Under the pieces are notes generated by a model. It worked only from the letters and a program-made list of their open reading frames with translations. It was not told where the DNA came from and ran no database searches. From positions 1 through 64,000 of the forward strand of contig CAJULB010000004.1 of the NCBI GenBank assembly GCA_910587005.1: a stretch of DNA of 64,000 nt, written 5' to 3'. This DNA is from an uncultured Christensenellaceae bacterium (lineage in GTDB: Bacteria > Bacillota > Clostridia > Christensenellales > Borkfalkiaceae). Of the stretch, positions 19,501-28,164 are shown piece by piece. Numbering within the stretch: position 1 is the stretch's first letter; each line of letters opens with the position of its first letter. Position numbers and translations under genes: made by a program.

Positions 19501-20409
19501 TTATTTAAGCAGTTTACCCACTTTGTTCATCATCGCGGTTTTATGCTCCTCGAAAGAGTGTGCATAGCGGTTCAGCGTTATGCTGGAATTTTTGTGTCCC
19601 AAAATTTCGGAAAGCGTTTTAACGTCCATTCCGCATTCCAGCGCGCGCGTGGCGAACGTATGGCGCAATGCGTGAAATCCGCGGTGCGGTATGTCCAGCG
19701 TTTTCAGTACGCACTGCAATGCCTTTTGATACGACCGCAGCGAAACGGCTTTACCGTCCTTTCCCGTAACCACAAATCCGTATCTGTTCTGGTGCTTCAA
19801 TATCCTTAAATACGGCACAAGCTGTTTCGGCAACGGTATTTCCCTGCGTGAAGTTGCGGTTTTAGGGGTATCAATCACCTTTACATACCTGCCGTTCTCC
19901 CACGAGTCGCGGCAGTTTTTTGTTACCGTTATCGTTCCGCGCATAAAGTCCACGTCCGCCCACTCCAAAGCAAGCAGCTCGCCCAGCCTAAGCCCCGTGT
20001 AAAGACACAGCACAACGCCGTAAAGCTTGGTTTTGCGGTTCTTTATTATATAGTTTTCTATCTTTCTCTGCTCGGCAGCGGTGAATGATTCCACCTTTTT
20101 TTCGCGCGTTTTCGGGCGCTGTATGCAGTTTGAAAATTCCTGCTCTATAACCCCCGTTTTTTGCGCGCGCGTAAGCGAGGAACGCACCACGGCGATTACC
20201 CCCGATACGGTGTTTGATGCGTACTTTTCGGTCAATTCTGCAGTAAACCGTTGAAGCATAGACGGTGAAAGCTCGGTCAGGTCGCAGTTGCCGAGCGACG
20301 GTTCGATTTTCAGACGTACGATTTCGTCGTACTTTTCAAAAGTCCGTGATTTTACCATCGGTTTTACGCAGGTGGAAAGCCATTCGTTCAGCCAGTCTTT
20401 GTAATTCAT
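19501..20409 (-). CDS. Tyrosine site-specific recombinase
   Basis: 302 residues: an N-terminal core-binding domain (about 1-90) and a C-terminal catalytic domain. All active-site residues are visible: Arg141 in TGLRLGEL, Lys183 in DTPKTATSR, His246 and Arg249 in FHALRHTFA, His272 in LGHKNSS, and the nucleophile Tyr282 in NRYAHS. It lacks the long N-terminal arm-binding extension of many integrases. The start has AGGAG 7 bases upstream. No other mobile-element genes adjoin it; its only evident partner is the pair of inverted core-like sites at 18863-19067, so a DNA-inversion role is the simplest reading. A phage or element integrase left behind is the alternative. Confidence 0.93.
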   Translation of the reverse strand: MNYKDWLNEWLSTCVKPMVKSRTFEKYDEIVRLKIEPSLGNCDLTELSPSMLQRFTAELTEKYASNTVSGVIAVVRSSLTRAQKTGVIEQEFSNCIQRPKTREKKVESFTAAEQRKIENYIIKNRKTKLYGVVLCLYTGLRLGELLALEWADVDFMRGTITVTKNCRDSWENGRYVKVIDTPKTATSRREIPLPKQLVPYLRILKHQNRYGFVVTGKDGKAVSLRSYQKALQCVLKTLDIPHRGFHALRHTFATRALECGMDVKTLSEILGHKNSSITLNRYAHSFEEHKTAMMNKVGKLLK

Positions 20410-20524
20410 AAGTTTTCTCCTATGTAATTTGTTGCAAAATTGAACTCTTTTTATACCCCTTTGTATTCAATGTTTTAACCGACTTTAATATGTAAATTTT
20501 ATCATATACTATTTTTAAAAAATG

Positions 20525-20577
20525 TTGCTTTTTGTTGGTTATTTTTGTTGGTTTTCGTTAGTTTTTGTTGGTTATTG
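20525..20577. repeat. TTTTTGTTGGTT short repeats upstream of the recombinase
   Basis: Three close copies of TTTTTGTTGGTT plus a variant (GTTAG) lie within about 50 bases, 120-165 bases upstream of the recombinase start. On the recombinase strand they read AACCAACAAAAA. They may be a protein-binding array; no known regulator is recognised. The remainder of 20410-20830 is AT-rich noncoding sequence with a second loose repeat (TTTTGTCAcATTTTGTC at about 20594 and 20719). Confidence 0.6.
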
Positions 20578-20739
20578 TAAGATTTATATGTTTTTTGTCA
20601 CATTTTGTCGATAGCTTTTACCGCAAATTTATATGATTTTGCGGGTTTTTTGTTGGGGCGCGGTTTATAACAGCTGTATTTAACCATACACGCGCATATA
20701 CCTAAATAAATAATGTGTCATATTTTGTCATAGATTTCT

Positions 20740-20769
20740 TTGACATATGTGTAATTTGTGTGTTAAAAT
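20740..20769 (+). promoter_or_regulatory. Promoter of the epimerase/EFR1 operon
   Basis: TTGACA (20740-20745), 18-bp spacer, TAAAAT (20764-20769). A second TGTTAAAAT extended -10-like element follows at about 20772-20779. Confidence 0.65.
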
Positions 20770-20831
20770 TATGTTAAAATAAAGTTACGGCAAGCCGTTC
20801 TTTATTTGTAATTCAAAAGGATAATAATTAT

Positions 20832-22397
20832 ATGAATATAACTGTTGCGCTTACGGGCACCACCGGCGCAATGGGCGGCGAAGCGCTTTTAAGCCTTTTG
20901 CAGTCCGATAAAAATATAAGGGTGCGCTGTATTTTGTTTGAAAAAGAGAAGCGCGTTCCAAAATTCGTAAAAAATACACTAAAAAAATACGCAGACCGCG
21001 TTGAAGCGTTTAAAGGCGATATTGCCCGCTACGACGACTGCGTAAAGCTTGTAGAAGGCGCCGACTATGTTTTTAACTGCGCCTCGCTTATTCCTCCCAA
21101 ATCAGACCACGACCCCGACGGCACGTATCACAGCAACTACGTCGGCGCCAAAAACATCGTTGACGCGATAATCGCCGGCGGCAACAAAACCGCGCTTATT
21201 CACATTGCGACGGTTGCAATGTACGGACACCGCGCCTACCCGCATATCTGGGGACGCGTGGGCGACCCTATGATTTCAAGCGATTACGACGTGTACTCTA
21301 TGTACAAGCTCAAAGCGGAAAAATACGTACTTGAAAGCGGGCTTAAAAAGTTTGTTTCCCTCCGCCAGACCGCCGTTTTGCACAAGTATATGTTCAAAAA
21401 TAACTTAAAAGACGGACTTATGTTCCACACCAGCTGGAACTGCGCTCTGGAATGGGTTACGGACGTTGACAGCGGTATTATGTGCAAAAATCTTGTAGAA
21501 CGCGACGTTGACGGAAAGCTTAACGGTTTTTGGAACAGGGTTTACAATATCGGCGGAGGCGAAAGCTGCCGCGTAAGCGGGTTTGAAGCGATTGACGCGG
21601 GATTCCGTCTTATGGGCAAGGGCGCGAAGAAGTTTTTCAAGCCAAACTGGAATATTGCCCGCAATTTCCACGGAGTGTGGTTTTACGACAGCGACGAACT
21701 GAATAACTATCTTGATTTCCGTACCGAAACATTTGAAGAATTCTGGCAGAAAATGGGCAAAAAGTACGGATATTTCAAGCTGGGAAAAATAGTTCCGTCC
21801 TCTTTGATTTCAACTTTTGCAATTAAAAGGCTGTTCAAAAACACAAATTCGCCCAAATACTGGCTTAAACACGGCAAGGAAGGCAGAATTAAAGCCTTTT
21901 TCGGCGGGCGCGAAGCATATTGCAAAATCCCATTGAAGTGGGAAGATTATAACCTTTTATGCGAGGGAAAGCACACAGACGGTACTTCCGTGAACTATTC
22001 CGCGCTTAAAGATACCAAAAACGCAAAGCCGTATTTACTTGAACACGGCTATGACGAAAGCAAACCGCTTGAAAGTCTTAATATAGAAGATTTGCGTCAG
22101 GCGGCTGAATTCCGCGGAGGCAAATGCCTTGCAACGGGATATTCCGCAGAAGATTTGCACACAAAAGTTTTATGGAAGTGCCGCGGCGGGCACGAATTCG
22201 GGCTTACTCCCTACACCGTTTTAAAGGGCGGTTACTGGTGCCCCGTTTGCTGTGAACCCCGCCCCTGGCGCTACGGCGCGGTTGCGGACATTCCGTTCTA
22301 TAAACAAGTATGGTTTGACAGCCACGATATTTCAGAAATTAACGACGTTTATCCTCTGTCCGAGCACGAGGACGATTTTATCAAGAGCAAAAAATGA
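20832..22397 (+). CDS. NAD-dependent epimerase/dehydratase family protein with C-terminal zinc finger
   Basis: 521 residues. The N-terminus TGTTGAMGG is the extended-SDR Rossmann nucleotide-binding loop, and YSMYKLKAE supplies the YxxxK catalytic pair at about residues 155-160, so an NAD(P)-dependent sugar or steroid-like oxidoreductase/epimerase fold covers residues 1-320. The remaining 200 residues are unusual: a Lys/Arg-rich stretch and then LWKCRGGHEF...WCPVCCEP at about 447-478, a treble-clef-like Cys/His/Cys/Cys zinc site. AAGGAT lies 10 bases upstream of the ATG. The stop codon overlaps the next start in ATGA, so it is translationally coupled to the EFR1 gene and may share a redox pathway. 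Substrate unknown. Confidence 0.85.
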   Translation: MNITVALTGTTGAMGGEALLSLLQSDKNIRVRCILFEKEKRVPKFVKNTLKKYADRVEAFKGDIARYDDCVKLVEGADYVFNCASLIPPKSDHDPDGTYHSNYVGAKNIVDAIIAGGNKTALIHIATVAMYGHRAYPHIWGRVGDPMISSDYDVYSMYKLKAEKYVLESGLKKFVSLRQTAVLHKYMFKNNLKDGLMFHTSWNCALEWVTDVDSGIMCKNLVERDVDGKLNGFWNRVYNIGGGESCRVSGFEAIDAGFRLMGKGAKKFFKPNWNIARNFHGVWFYDSDELNNYLDFRTETFEEFWQKMGKKYGYFKLGKIVPSSLISTFAIKRLFKNTNSPKYWLKHGKEGRIKAFFGGREAYCKIPLKWEDYNLLCEGKHTDGTSVNYSALKDTKNAKPYLLEHGYDESKPLESLNIEDLRQAAEFRGGKCLATGYSAEDLHTKVLWKCRGGHEFGLTPYTVLKGGYWCPVCCEPRPWRYGAVADIPFYKQVWFDSHDISEINDVYPLSEHEDDFIKSKK

Positions 22398-23329
22398 AAA
22401 TAATTTTATACGTTTTTTCGGGAACGGGAAATACTCTCGCCGTTGCCCATTTGTATAAGAAATTTTTAGAACAATACAATAAAGATAATTACGAAACGGA
22501 CAAGTCCGTTTCGGTAGATATCTACCGTGTTTCCGCAAAAAGCGGAAAGTTCCCTTCGCCTGAAAATTACGATATTGTCGGCGTAGGCTATCCTATTCAC
22601 GCGTTTGTCGCGCCCGAGCCTATCGTAAAATTTTGCAAAAATCTGCCCAAAGTTAAGGGCAAGCGCACGTTTATATTCAAAACTTCGGGCGAGGGACTGC
22701 ACATTAACGACTGTTCTTCACAGAAATGCCTTAAAATTCTCACAAAAAAGGGCTATGATGTGGTAATGGAAAGACATATTGTAATGCCTTACAATATGAT
22801 TTACCGCCACAATGACCTTATGGCTAAGCAGATGTGGATTTACGCCCACGCCCTTACCGATTTGAACAGCCGCGAGCTTTTGACCGACAAGCGCGAAAAG
22901 GTTAAGCGCACGTTCCTTAAAACTATGTGGGTTGCGCCGATTGGCTGGGTGGAACAGCATTTCGCGCATATGCACGGCACCGCATTCAAGGTCAACGCAA
23001 AAAAATGCATAGGGTGCAACAAGTGCGTAAACATATGCCCGCAGAATAATATAAAGGTCGAGGACGGCAAATATAAATTCGGGCACGACTGCGTGCTTTG
23101 TATGGGGTGTTCGTTCGGCTGTCCGAAGGACGCAATCAAGGTCGGGGCTTTCAAATACTGGAAAGTGAACGGCAGTTACCGCCTTAACGAGCTTAAAGCG
23201 GACAAAAGCATTATTTTCCCTTACGTTCCCAACCGCGCCAAAGGTATTTACAGGCTTTATAAAAAGTATTACCGCGAATGCGACAGAAAACTGCTTTCCG
23301 CGGGGATAAACGTTAACGATTATATTTAG
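22394..23329 (+). CDS. EFR1 family protein: flavodoxin domain fused to a 2x[4Fe-4S] ferredoxin
   Basis: 311 residues. Residues 1-170 have the flavodoxin FMN loop FSGTGNTLAVA and the GVGYPIHAF segment. Two cluster motifs follow: CIGCNKCVNICP and CVLCMGCSFGCP, the usual CxxCxxCxxxCP pairs for two [4Fe-4S] clusters. Proteins of this arrangement (EFR1) are cytoplasmic electron carriers common in anaerobic Clostridia; their partners are mostly unknown. The start overlaps the stop of the epimerase-like gene by four bases, pointing to that protein as a candidate redox partner. Confidence 0.92.
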   Translation: MKIILYVFSGTGNTLAVAHLYKKFLEQYNKDNYETDKSVSVDIYRVSAKSGKFPSPENYDIVGVGYPIHAFVAPEPIVKFCKNLPKVKGKRTFIFKTSGEGLHINDCSSQKCLKILTKKGYDVVMERHIVMPYNMIYRHNDLMAKQMWIYAHALTDLNSRELLTDKREKVKRTFLKTMWVAPIGWVEQHFAHMHGTAFKVNAKKCIGCNKCVNICPQNNIKVEDGKYKFGHDCVLCMGCSFGCPKDAIKVGAFKYWKVNGSYRLNELKADKSIIFPYVPNRAKGIYRLYKKYYRECDRKLLSAGINVNDYI

Positions 23330-23476
23330 GCGCATATTTATTTTCACGCATATGCGGTTTAACGGCGCGCAAGCGCAAGCATATGTGCGAAAAATGAAAT
23401 TTGTCCGCGCACATATGTATTGCAATACGGGACAAAGCATATAATTATTAAAAAAAGCTGATTAAACGGAACGTTT

Positions 23477-24406
23477 ATGAATGTTAAAGAGTTTTTTAAA
23501 AAATTCGGAATAGGCGCGGTTATAGGCGCGGCGATGATAATACCGGGCGTAAGCGGCGGCACAATCGCCGTGCTTTTGAATATCTACGATAAACTTATAG
23601 GCGCGATAAGCGATTTAAAAAAGGATTTTAAAAACAGTTTTTTGTTTTTACTGCCCATAATTCTCGGCGCGCTTGTTGCAATAGGCGCAATCTTCTGGCC
23701 GCTGACAAAACTGCTTGAAATAGCGCCCTTCCCCACGATAATGCTGTTTGCGGGGCTTTTGCTGGGCGGAATACCAAAGCTTTTTAAGGACGGTATTAAA
23801 AACGGTTTTTCAAAGCGAAATATAATTTCCGTGCTTATCCCTTTTGCGGCGGTTATTGCAATTTGTTTTATTCCCTCTTTGGGTGAAGCAAACCTCGGCG
23901 AGGATATGAGTGCTGCGGGATATATATGCCTTGCGCTTATAGGCGCGCTTGCCTCGTGCGCGTTGGTTATACCCGGCGTAAGCGGAAGTATGCTTTTGCT
24001 GATTTTCGGATATTATGACCCAATTCTTGCAACCATAAAATCACTGCTTTCAAGCACGGGGCACTCCGTTCTGGTGCTTGCGGTATTTGCCGCGGGACTT
24101 GTCATAGGATTTTTCAGCATAGCTAAATTAATGAAGTTTCTGCTTGCAAAGCTTCCGCGCGGAACGTACTGGGCAATTATCGGCTTTGTAATAGGTTCGG
24201 TGCCCGCTATACTTATAACCTATAACGGCAACTTCCCCGATTTCTCCTACTCCTCTTTAAGTATTCCGCATATCGTTATCGGCGTTGTGCTTGCCGTTGC
24301 GGGAGCGATTGCAAGCTTTGCGCTTACCGCTTTGGTAGAAACAAAAATGAAAAAGAAAACCGCAGACAGTTCTGATACATCTTCCGAAAACGCACAAAAC
24401 GGTTAA
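23477..24406 (+). CDS. DUF368 membrane protein, polyprenyl-phosphate transporter-like
   Basis: 309 residues with 8-9 hydrophobic segments and the family signatures GAAMIIPGVSGGT near the N-terminus and ALVIPGVSGSMLLLIFGYY in the middle, an internal duplication of the PGVSG motif. DUF368 proteins have been shown in other bacteria to translocate undecaprenyl phosphate across the inner membrane, recycling the lipid carrier for wall synthesis; that role is inferred here. The C-terminus is a short Lys-rich then Ser/Thr-rich tail. A weak GGAACG lies upstream of the ATG. A TATAAT at 23440-23445 may be its -10. A hairpin (about 23379-23417) sits in the gap before it. Confidence 0.9.
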   Translation: MNVKEFFKKFGIGAVIGAAMIIPGVSGGTIAVLLNIYDKLIGAISDLKKDFKNSFLFLLPIILGALVAIGAIFWPLTKLLEIAPFPTIMLFAGLLLGGIPKLFKDGIKNGFSKRNIISVLIPFAAVIAICFIPSLGEANLGEDMSAAGYICLALIGALASCALVIPGVSGSMLLLIFGYYDPILATIKSLLSSTGHSVLVLAVFAAGLVIGFFSIAKLMKFLLAKLPRGTYWAIIGFVIGSVPAILITYNGNFPDFSYSSLSIPHIVIGVVLAVAGAIASFALTALVETKMKKKTADSSDTSSENAQNG

Positions 24407-24422
24407 TTCAACAAAAAAATTC

Positions 24423-24460
24423 GGCGTGCGGCGATTTTTAAATCGCCGCACGCCTTTTAT
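24423..24460. terminator. Bidirectional terminator between DUF368 gene and rpoC
   Basis: Stem of 13-15 bp (24423-24437 with 24440-24454), followed by CTTTTATTTT on the plus strand. It separates two convergent genes. Confidence 0.85.
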
Positions 24461-24474
24461 TTTACATTATTTTA

Positions 24475-27400
24475 TTACTCGTTTACGTCGTCAACCACGC
24501 TGTTGTATGCGGAATTGATTACAGGCGACATATTCTTGTATTCCTTGACGCCCGTACCCGCAGGAATAAGCTTACCGATAATAACGTTTTCTTTAAGACC
24601 GATAAGCGGGTCAACCTTATTCTTGATAGCCGCGTCCGTAAGCACGCGCGCGGTTTCCTGGAAGGACGCCGCCGACAGGAAGCTGTCGGTAGACAGCGCC
24701 GCTTTGGTTATACCAAGCAGTACGCGCTTCTGCAATGCGGGAGTACCGCCGTTTTCAATCGCTTTTCTGTTTTCTTCTTCAACGGCGAACATATCCACGG
24801 TTTCGCCGGGGAGCAAAGCGGTTGAGCCTGCGCTCTCTATCCTTACCTTTCTGAGCATCTGGCGCACTATAATTTCAACGTGTTTGTCGTTAATATCAAC
24901 GCCCTGCGAGCGGTAAACGGACTGTACCTGTTCGAGAATATAGTCCTGAACGCCCTTCACGCCCGAAATTCTCAGAATATCCTGAGGATATACCGAGCCC
25001 GCGTTAAGCACGGTGCCGGGTTCAACCTTGTCGCCCGTCTTAACCATAAGTTCGGCATTGAACGGCAGAGTGTAGTCCTTTTTCAACTCGCCCGTAACGG
25101 GGTCGCGGACTAAAACGTGCTTTAAGTTGTCCTTATCGTCAACCGTAACCACGCCAGAAACCTCGCAAAGCGTCGAACAGCCCTTGGGCTTGCGCGCTTC
25201 AAAAAGCTCTTCTACACGGGGAAGACCCTGCGTAATATCGCCCGTCGCCGCAATACCGCCGGTATGGAAGGTACGCATGGTAAGCTGGGTACCCGGTTCG
25301 CCGATGGACTGCGCCGCGATAACGCCGACAGCTTCGCCCGGCTGAACGGGGGTGTTGGTCGCCATATTTTTTCCGTAGCACTTTGCGCACACGCCGAAAC
25401 GCGAGTTGCAGGTGAATACCGAACGGATAGAAACCTGCTCTATGCCGGCTTCAATAATCTTTTTGGCAATTTCGTCGGTAACGAAGCCGTTCATTGCAAC
25501 GATAACGTTACCGTCCTTATCCTTTACGTCCTCGGCGACGAATCTGCCCTGAATTCTGTCTTCAAGTCCTTCGATTAACTCGCCGTTGGGGCCGATAATC
25601 GCCCTTACGAACATACCGCGGGGCTTTTTACTGCCAGCCATGCAGTCATCTTCGCGGACGATAACGTCCTGCGAAACGTCTACAAGACGTCTGGTCAAAT
25701 AACCCGAGTCCGCCGTTTTCAGCGCTGTATCGGCAAGACCTTTACGTCCGCCGTGCGACGAAATGAAGTATTCCAGAACGGAAAGTCCCTGACGGAAGCA
25801 CGATTTAACGGGAACTTCAATCTTTTTACCCTGCGGGTTAACCATCAGTCCGCGCATACCGGAAAGCTGTTTCATCTGGTCGATTGAACCGCGCGCGCCC
25901 GAGTCCGCCATCATCCAGATGGGGTTGAACTTGTCGAGCGACTTCTTCAAAGCGTCCGTAACCTTATCGGTAGCCTCGTCCCACGCGTCGATAACCGCGT
26001 TGTAACGCTCTTCCTCGCGCAAAAGTCCGCGCTGGTATTTCTTTTCGATTTTGATAACCTTTTCTTCGGTATCGGCAACAATCTGCTTTTTGGCGTCGGG
26101 GATATGCATATCGAATACGGAGGTTGTAACTGCGCCGATTGTCGAATATTTATATCCGAGCGTCTTGATTTTATCGAGGACATCGGCCGCTCTGGGCGCC
26201 CCGCCCGTCTTGAAGCAGCGTTCTACAATCTTTCCGAGCTGTTTCTTGCCGACCGCAACCGACTTGCCCAAAAATTCGTAGGAAATTTCGTATTTTAAAT
26301 AATCTTCCTTATTTACGCGGTTAACAAAGCCCAAATCCTGAGGCATATTCGAGTTGAATATAATTCTGCCGACGGTGGTCTTTACGATACCCGTAACTTC
26401 TTCGCCGTTAAAAGGCGAATTTTCGTCGTCGATAACAACAGTTCTTCTCACCTTAATCTCGTCCTGCATATGGATAAGTTTAAGCTGATAAGCTATCATA
26501 GCCTCGTCTTCGGAAATATACGCGCCTCCGCGGTACTGTTCGGCGCCATCTTCGCCTTCCGCGCACTCGTAGTATCTGTCGCCGCCCCAGCGGTAGAATT
26601 TACCCTCTTCACGGCGGATAATCGTAAGATAGTACGCGCCTAAAACCATATCCTGCGCGGGCTGCATAACGGGCTTACCGTCCGAAAGCTTTAATATATT
26701 GTTGGAGGAAAGCATTAAAAATCTTGCTTCCGCCTGAGCTTCAACCGACAGAGGCACGTGAACAGCCATCTGGTCGCCGTCGAAGTCCGCATTGAACGCG
26801 GTACAGACAAGCGGGTGAATTTTTATAGCTCTGCCTTCGATTAACACGGGCTCGAAAGCCTGTATTGAAAGTCTGTGCAAGGTGGGCGCACGGTTGAGCA
26901 TTACGGGGTGTTCCTTGATAACCTCTTCCAGAACGTCCCAAACGAAAGGCTTTGCCTTTTCAACTGTGCGTTTTGCGCTCTTTATGTTGTGGCACTGACC
27001 GCTTTCCACAAGCTTTTTCATTACGAACGGCTTGAAAAGCTCTATCGCCATTTCCTTGGGCAGACCGCACTGATAAAGTTTGAGCTCGGGACCTACGACG
27101 ATAACCGAACGGCCCGAATAGTCTACACGTTTACCAAGCAGGTTCTGACGGAAACGTCCCTGCTTACCGCGGAGCATACCGGAAAGCGACTTTAATTCTC
27201 TGTTGGAGGGACCGCTTAAAGCCTTACCGCGTCTGCCATTGTCAATAAGCGCGTCAACGGCTTCCTGCAACATACGTTTTTCGTTCTTGACAATCATATC
27301 GGGCGCGCCGAGTTCAATCATTCTCTTCAAACGGTTGTTGCGGTTGATAACTCTGCGGTACAAATCGTTGAGGTCGGAGGATGCAAATCTGCCGCCGTCA

Positions 27401-28149
27401 AGCTGTACCATCGGGCGCAAATCGGGGGGCAATACGGGAAGGACGGTCAAAACCATCCATTCGGGACGGTTTCCGCTCTTTCTGAACGCTTCCAGAACTT
27501 CTATTCTCTTAACCGCCTTAACGCGCTTTTGCGCCGCAGTGCTGGTTTCGATAATCTTTTTGGTTTCTTCGCACTCTTTTTCAAGGTCAACAGCCATTAA
27601 AAGCTCGCGGATTGCTTCCGCGCCCATTCCGACTTTAAGACCGGTTACTTCGCTGTCGCCGTATTTTTCTTCGATTTCGCGGAGTTCTTTATCGTTTATA
27701 ACCTGCTTGTATTCAAGCACGGGCACTGTGCCGGGGTCGATTACGACGTACGCGGCAAAGTAAATTACCTGTTCAAGCGCTTTGGGCGACATATCGAGGA
27801 TAAGACCTATCCTCGAAGGCACGCCGCGGAAGTACCAAATGTGCGATACGGGAGCGGCAAGCTCGATATGTCCCATTCTTTCGCGTCTTACCTTTGCGCG
27901 GGTTACTTCAACACCGCACTTTTCGCAGGTAATGCCCTTGTAGCGGATACGCTTATATTTTCCGCAGTGACATTCCCAGTCCTTCATTGGTCCGAAAATG
28001 CGTTCGCAGAAAAGTCCGTCCTTTTCGGGCTTTTGCGTTCTGTAATTTATTGTCTCGGGCTTGGTTACCTCGCCCTTGGAAAGTTCCCTTATTTTTTCGG
28101 GGGAAGCTACGCTAATTTTAATAGAGTTGAAATCGTTTAATTCGAACAT
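24475..28149 (-). CDS. rpoC: DNA-directed RNA polymerase subunit beta-prime
   Basis: 1224 residues, close to the usual Firmicutes length. The catalytic magnesium loop NADFDGDQM sits at 453-461 (Asp455, 457, 459). The N-terminal zinc site is formed by Cys60, 62, 75 and 78; the second zinc site includes Cys914, 921 and 924 (FGVCAKCYG). The bridge-helix region GEPGTQLTMRTFHTGG follows. It forms the clamp and active centre of the polymerase with RpoB. It begins 15 bases after rpoB and has AGGGAGG ahead of the start, so the two are cotranscribed. Confidence 0.99.
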   Translation of the reverse strand: MFELNDFNSIKISVASPEKIRELSKGEVTKPETINYRTQKPEKDGLFCERIFGPMKDWECHCGKYKRIRYKGITCEKCGVEVTRAKVRRERMGHIELAAPVSHIWYFRGVPSRIGLILDMSPKALEQVIYFAAYVVIDPGTVPVLEYKQVINDKELREIEEKYGDSEVTGLKVGMGAEAIRELLMAVDLEKECEETKKIIETSTAAQKRVKAVKRIEVLEAFRKSGNRPEWMVLTVLPVLPPDLRPMVQLDGGRFASSDLNDLYRRVINRNNRLKRMIELGAPDMIVKNEKRMLQEAVDALIDNGRRGKALSGPSNRELKSLSGMLRGKQGRFRQNLLGKRVDYSGRSVIVVGPELKLYQCGLPKEMAIELFKPFVMKKLVESGQCHNIKSAKRTVEKAKPFVWDVLEEVIKEHPVMLNRAPTLHRLSIQAFEPVLIEGRAIKIHPLVCTAFNADFDGDQMAVHVPLSVEAQAEARFLMLSSNNILKLSDGKPVMQPAQDMVLGAYYLTIIRREEGKFYRWGGDRYYECAEGEDGAEQYRGGAYISEDEAMIAYQLKLIHMQDEIKVRRTVVIDDENSPFNGEEVTGIVKTTVGRIIFNSNMPQDLGFVNRVNKEDYLKYEISYEFLGKSVAVGKKQLGKIVERCFKTGGAPRAADVLDKIKTLGYKYSTIGAVTTSVFDMHIPDAKKQIVADTEEKVIKIEKKYQRGLLREEERYNAVIDAWDEATDKVTDALKKSLDKFNPIWMMADSGARGSIDQMKQLSGMRGLMVNPQGKKIEVPVKSCFRQGLSVLEYFISSHGGRKGLADTALKTADSGYLTRRLVDVSQDVIVREDDCMAGSKKPRGMFVRAIIGPNGELIEGLEDRIQGRFVAEDVKDKDGNVIVAMNGFVTDEIAKKIIEAGIEQVSIRSVFTCNSRFGVCAKCYGKNMATNTPVQPGEAVGVIAAQSIGEPGTQLTMRTFHTGGIAATGDITQGLPRVEELFEARKPKGCSTLCEVSGVVTVDDKDNLKHVLVRDPVTGELKKDYTLPFNAELMVKTGDKVEPGTVLNAGSVYPQDILRISGVKGVQDYILEQVQSVYRSQGVDINDKHVEIIVRQMLRKVRIESAGSTALLPGETVDMFAVEEENRKAIENGGTPALQKRVLLGITKAALSTDSFLSAASFQETARVLTDAAIKNKVDPLIGLKENVIIGKLIPAGTGVKEYKNMSPVINSAYNSVVDDVNE

Positions 28150-28164
28150 ACTTAATAACCTCCC

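Noticed and set aside
19172..19567. 131-codon plus-strand frame between the switch and the recombinase
   Set aside because: Made of repeat and hairpin sequence and ends inside the recombinase gene; not a plausible client of the promoter at 19000.
22718..23440. 240-codon minus-strand frame opposite the EFR1 gene
   Set aside because: Overlaps the conserved ferredoxin coding sequence completely; codon pattern is that of an antisense shadow.
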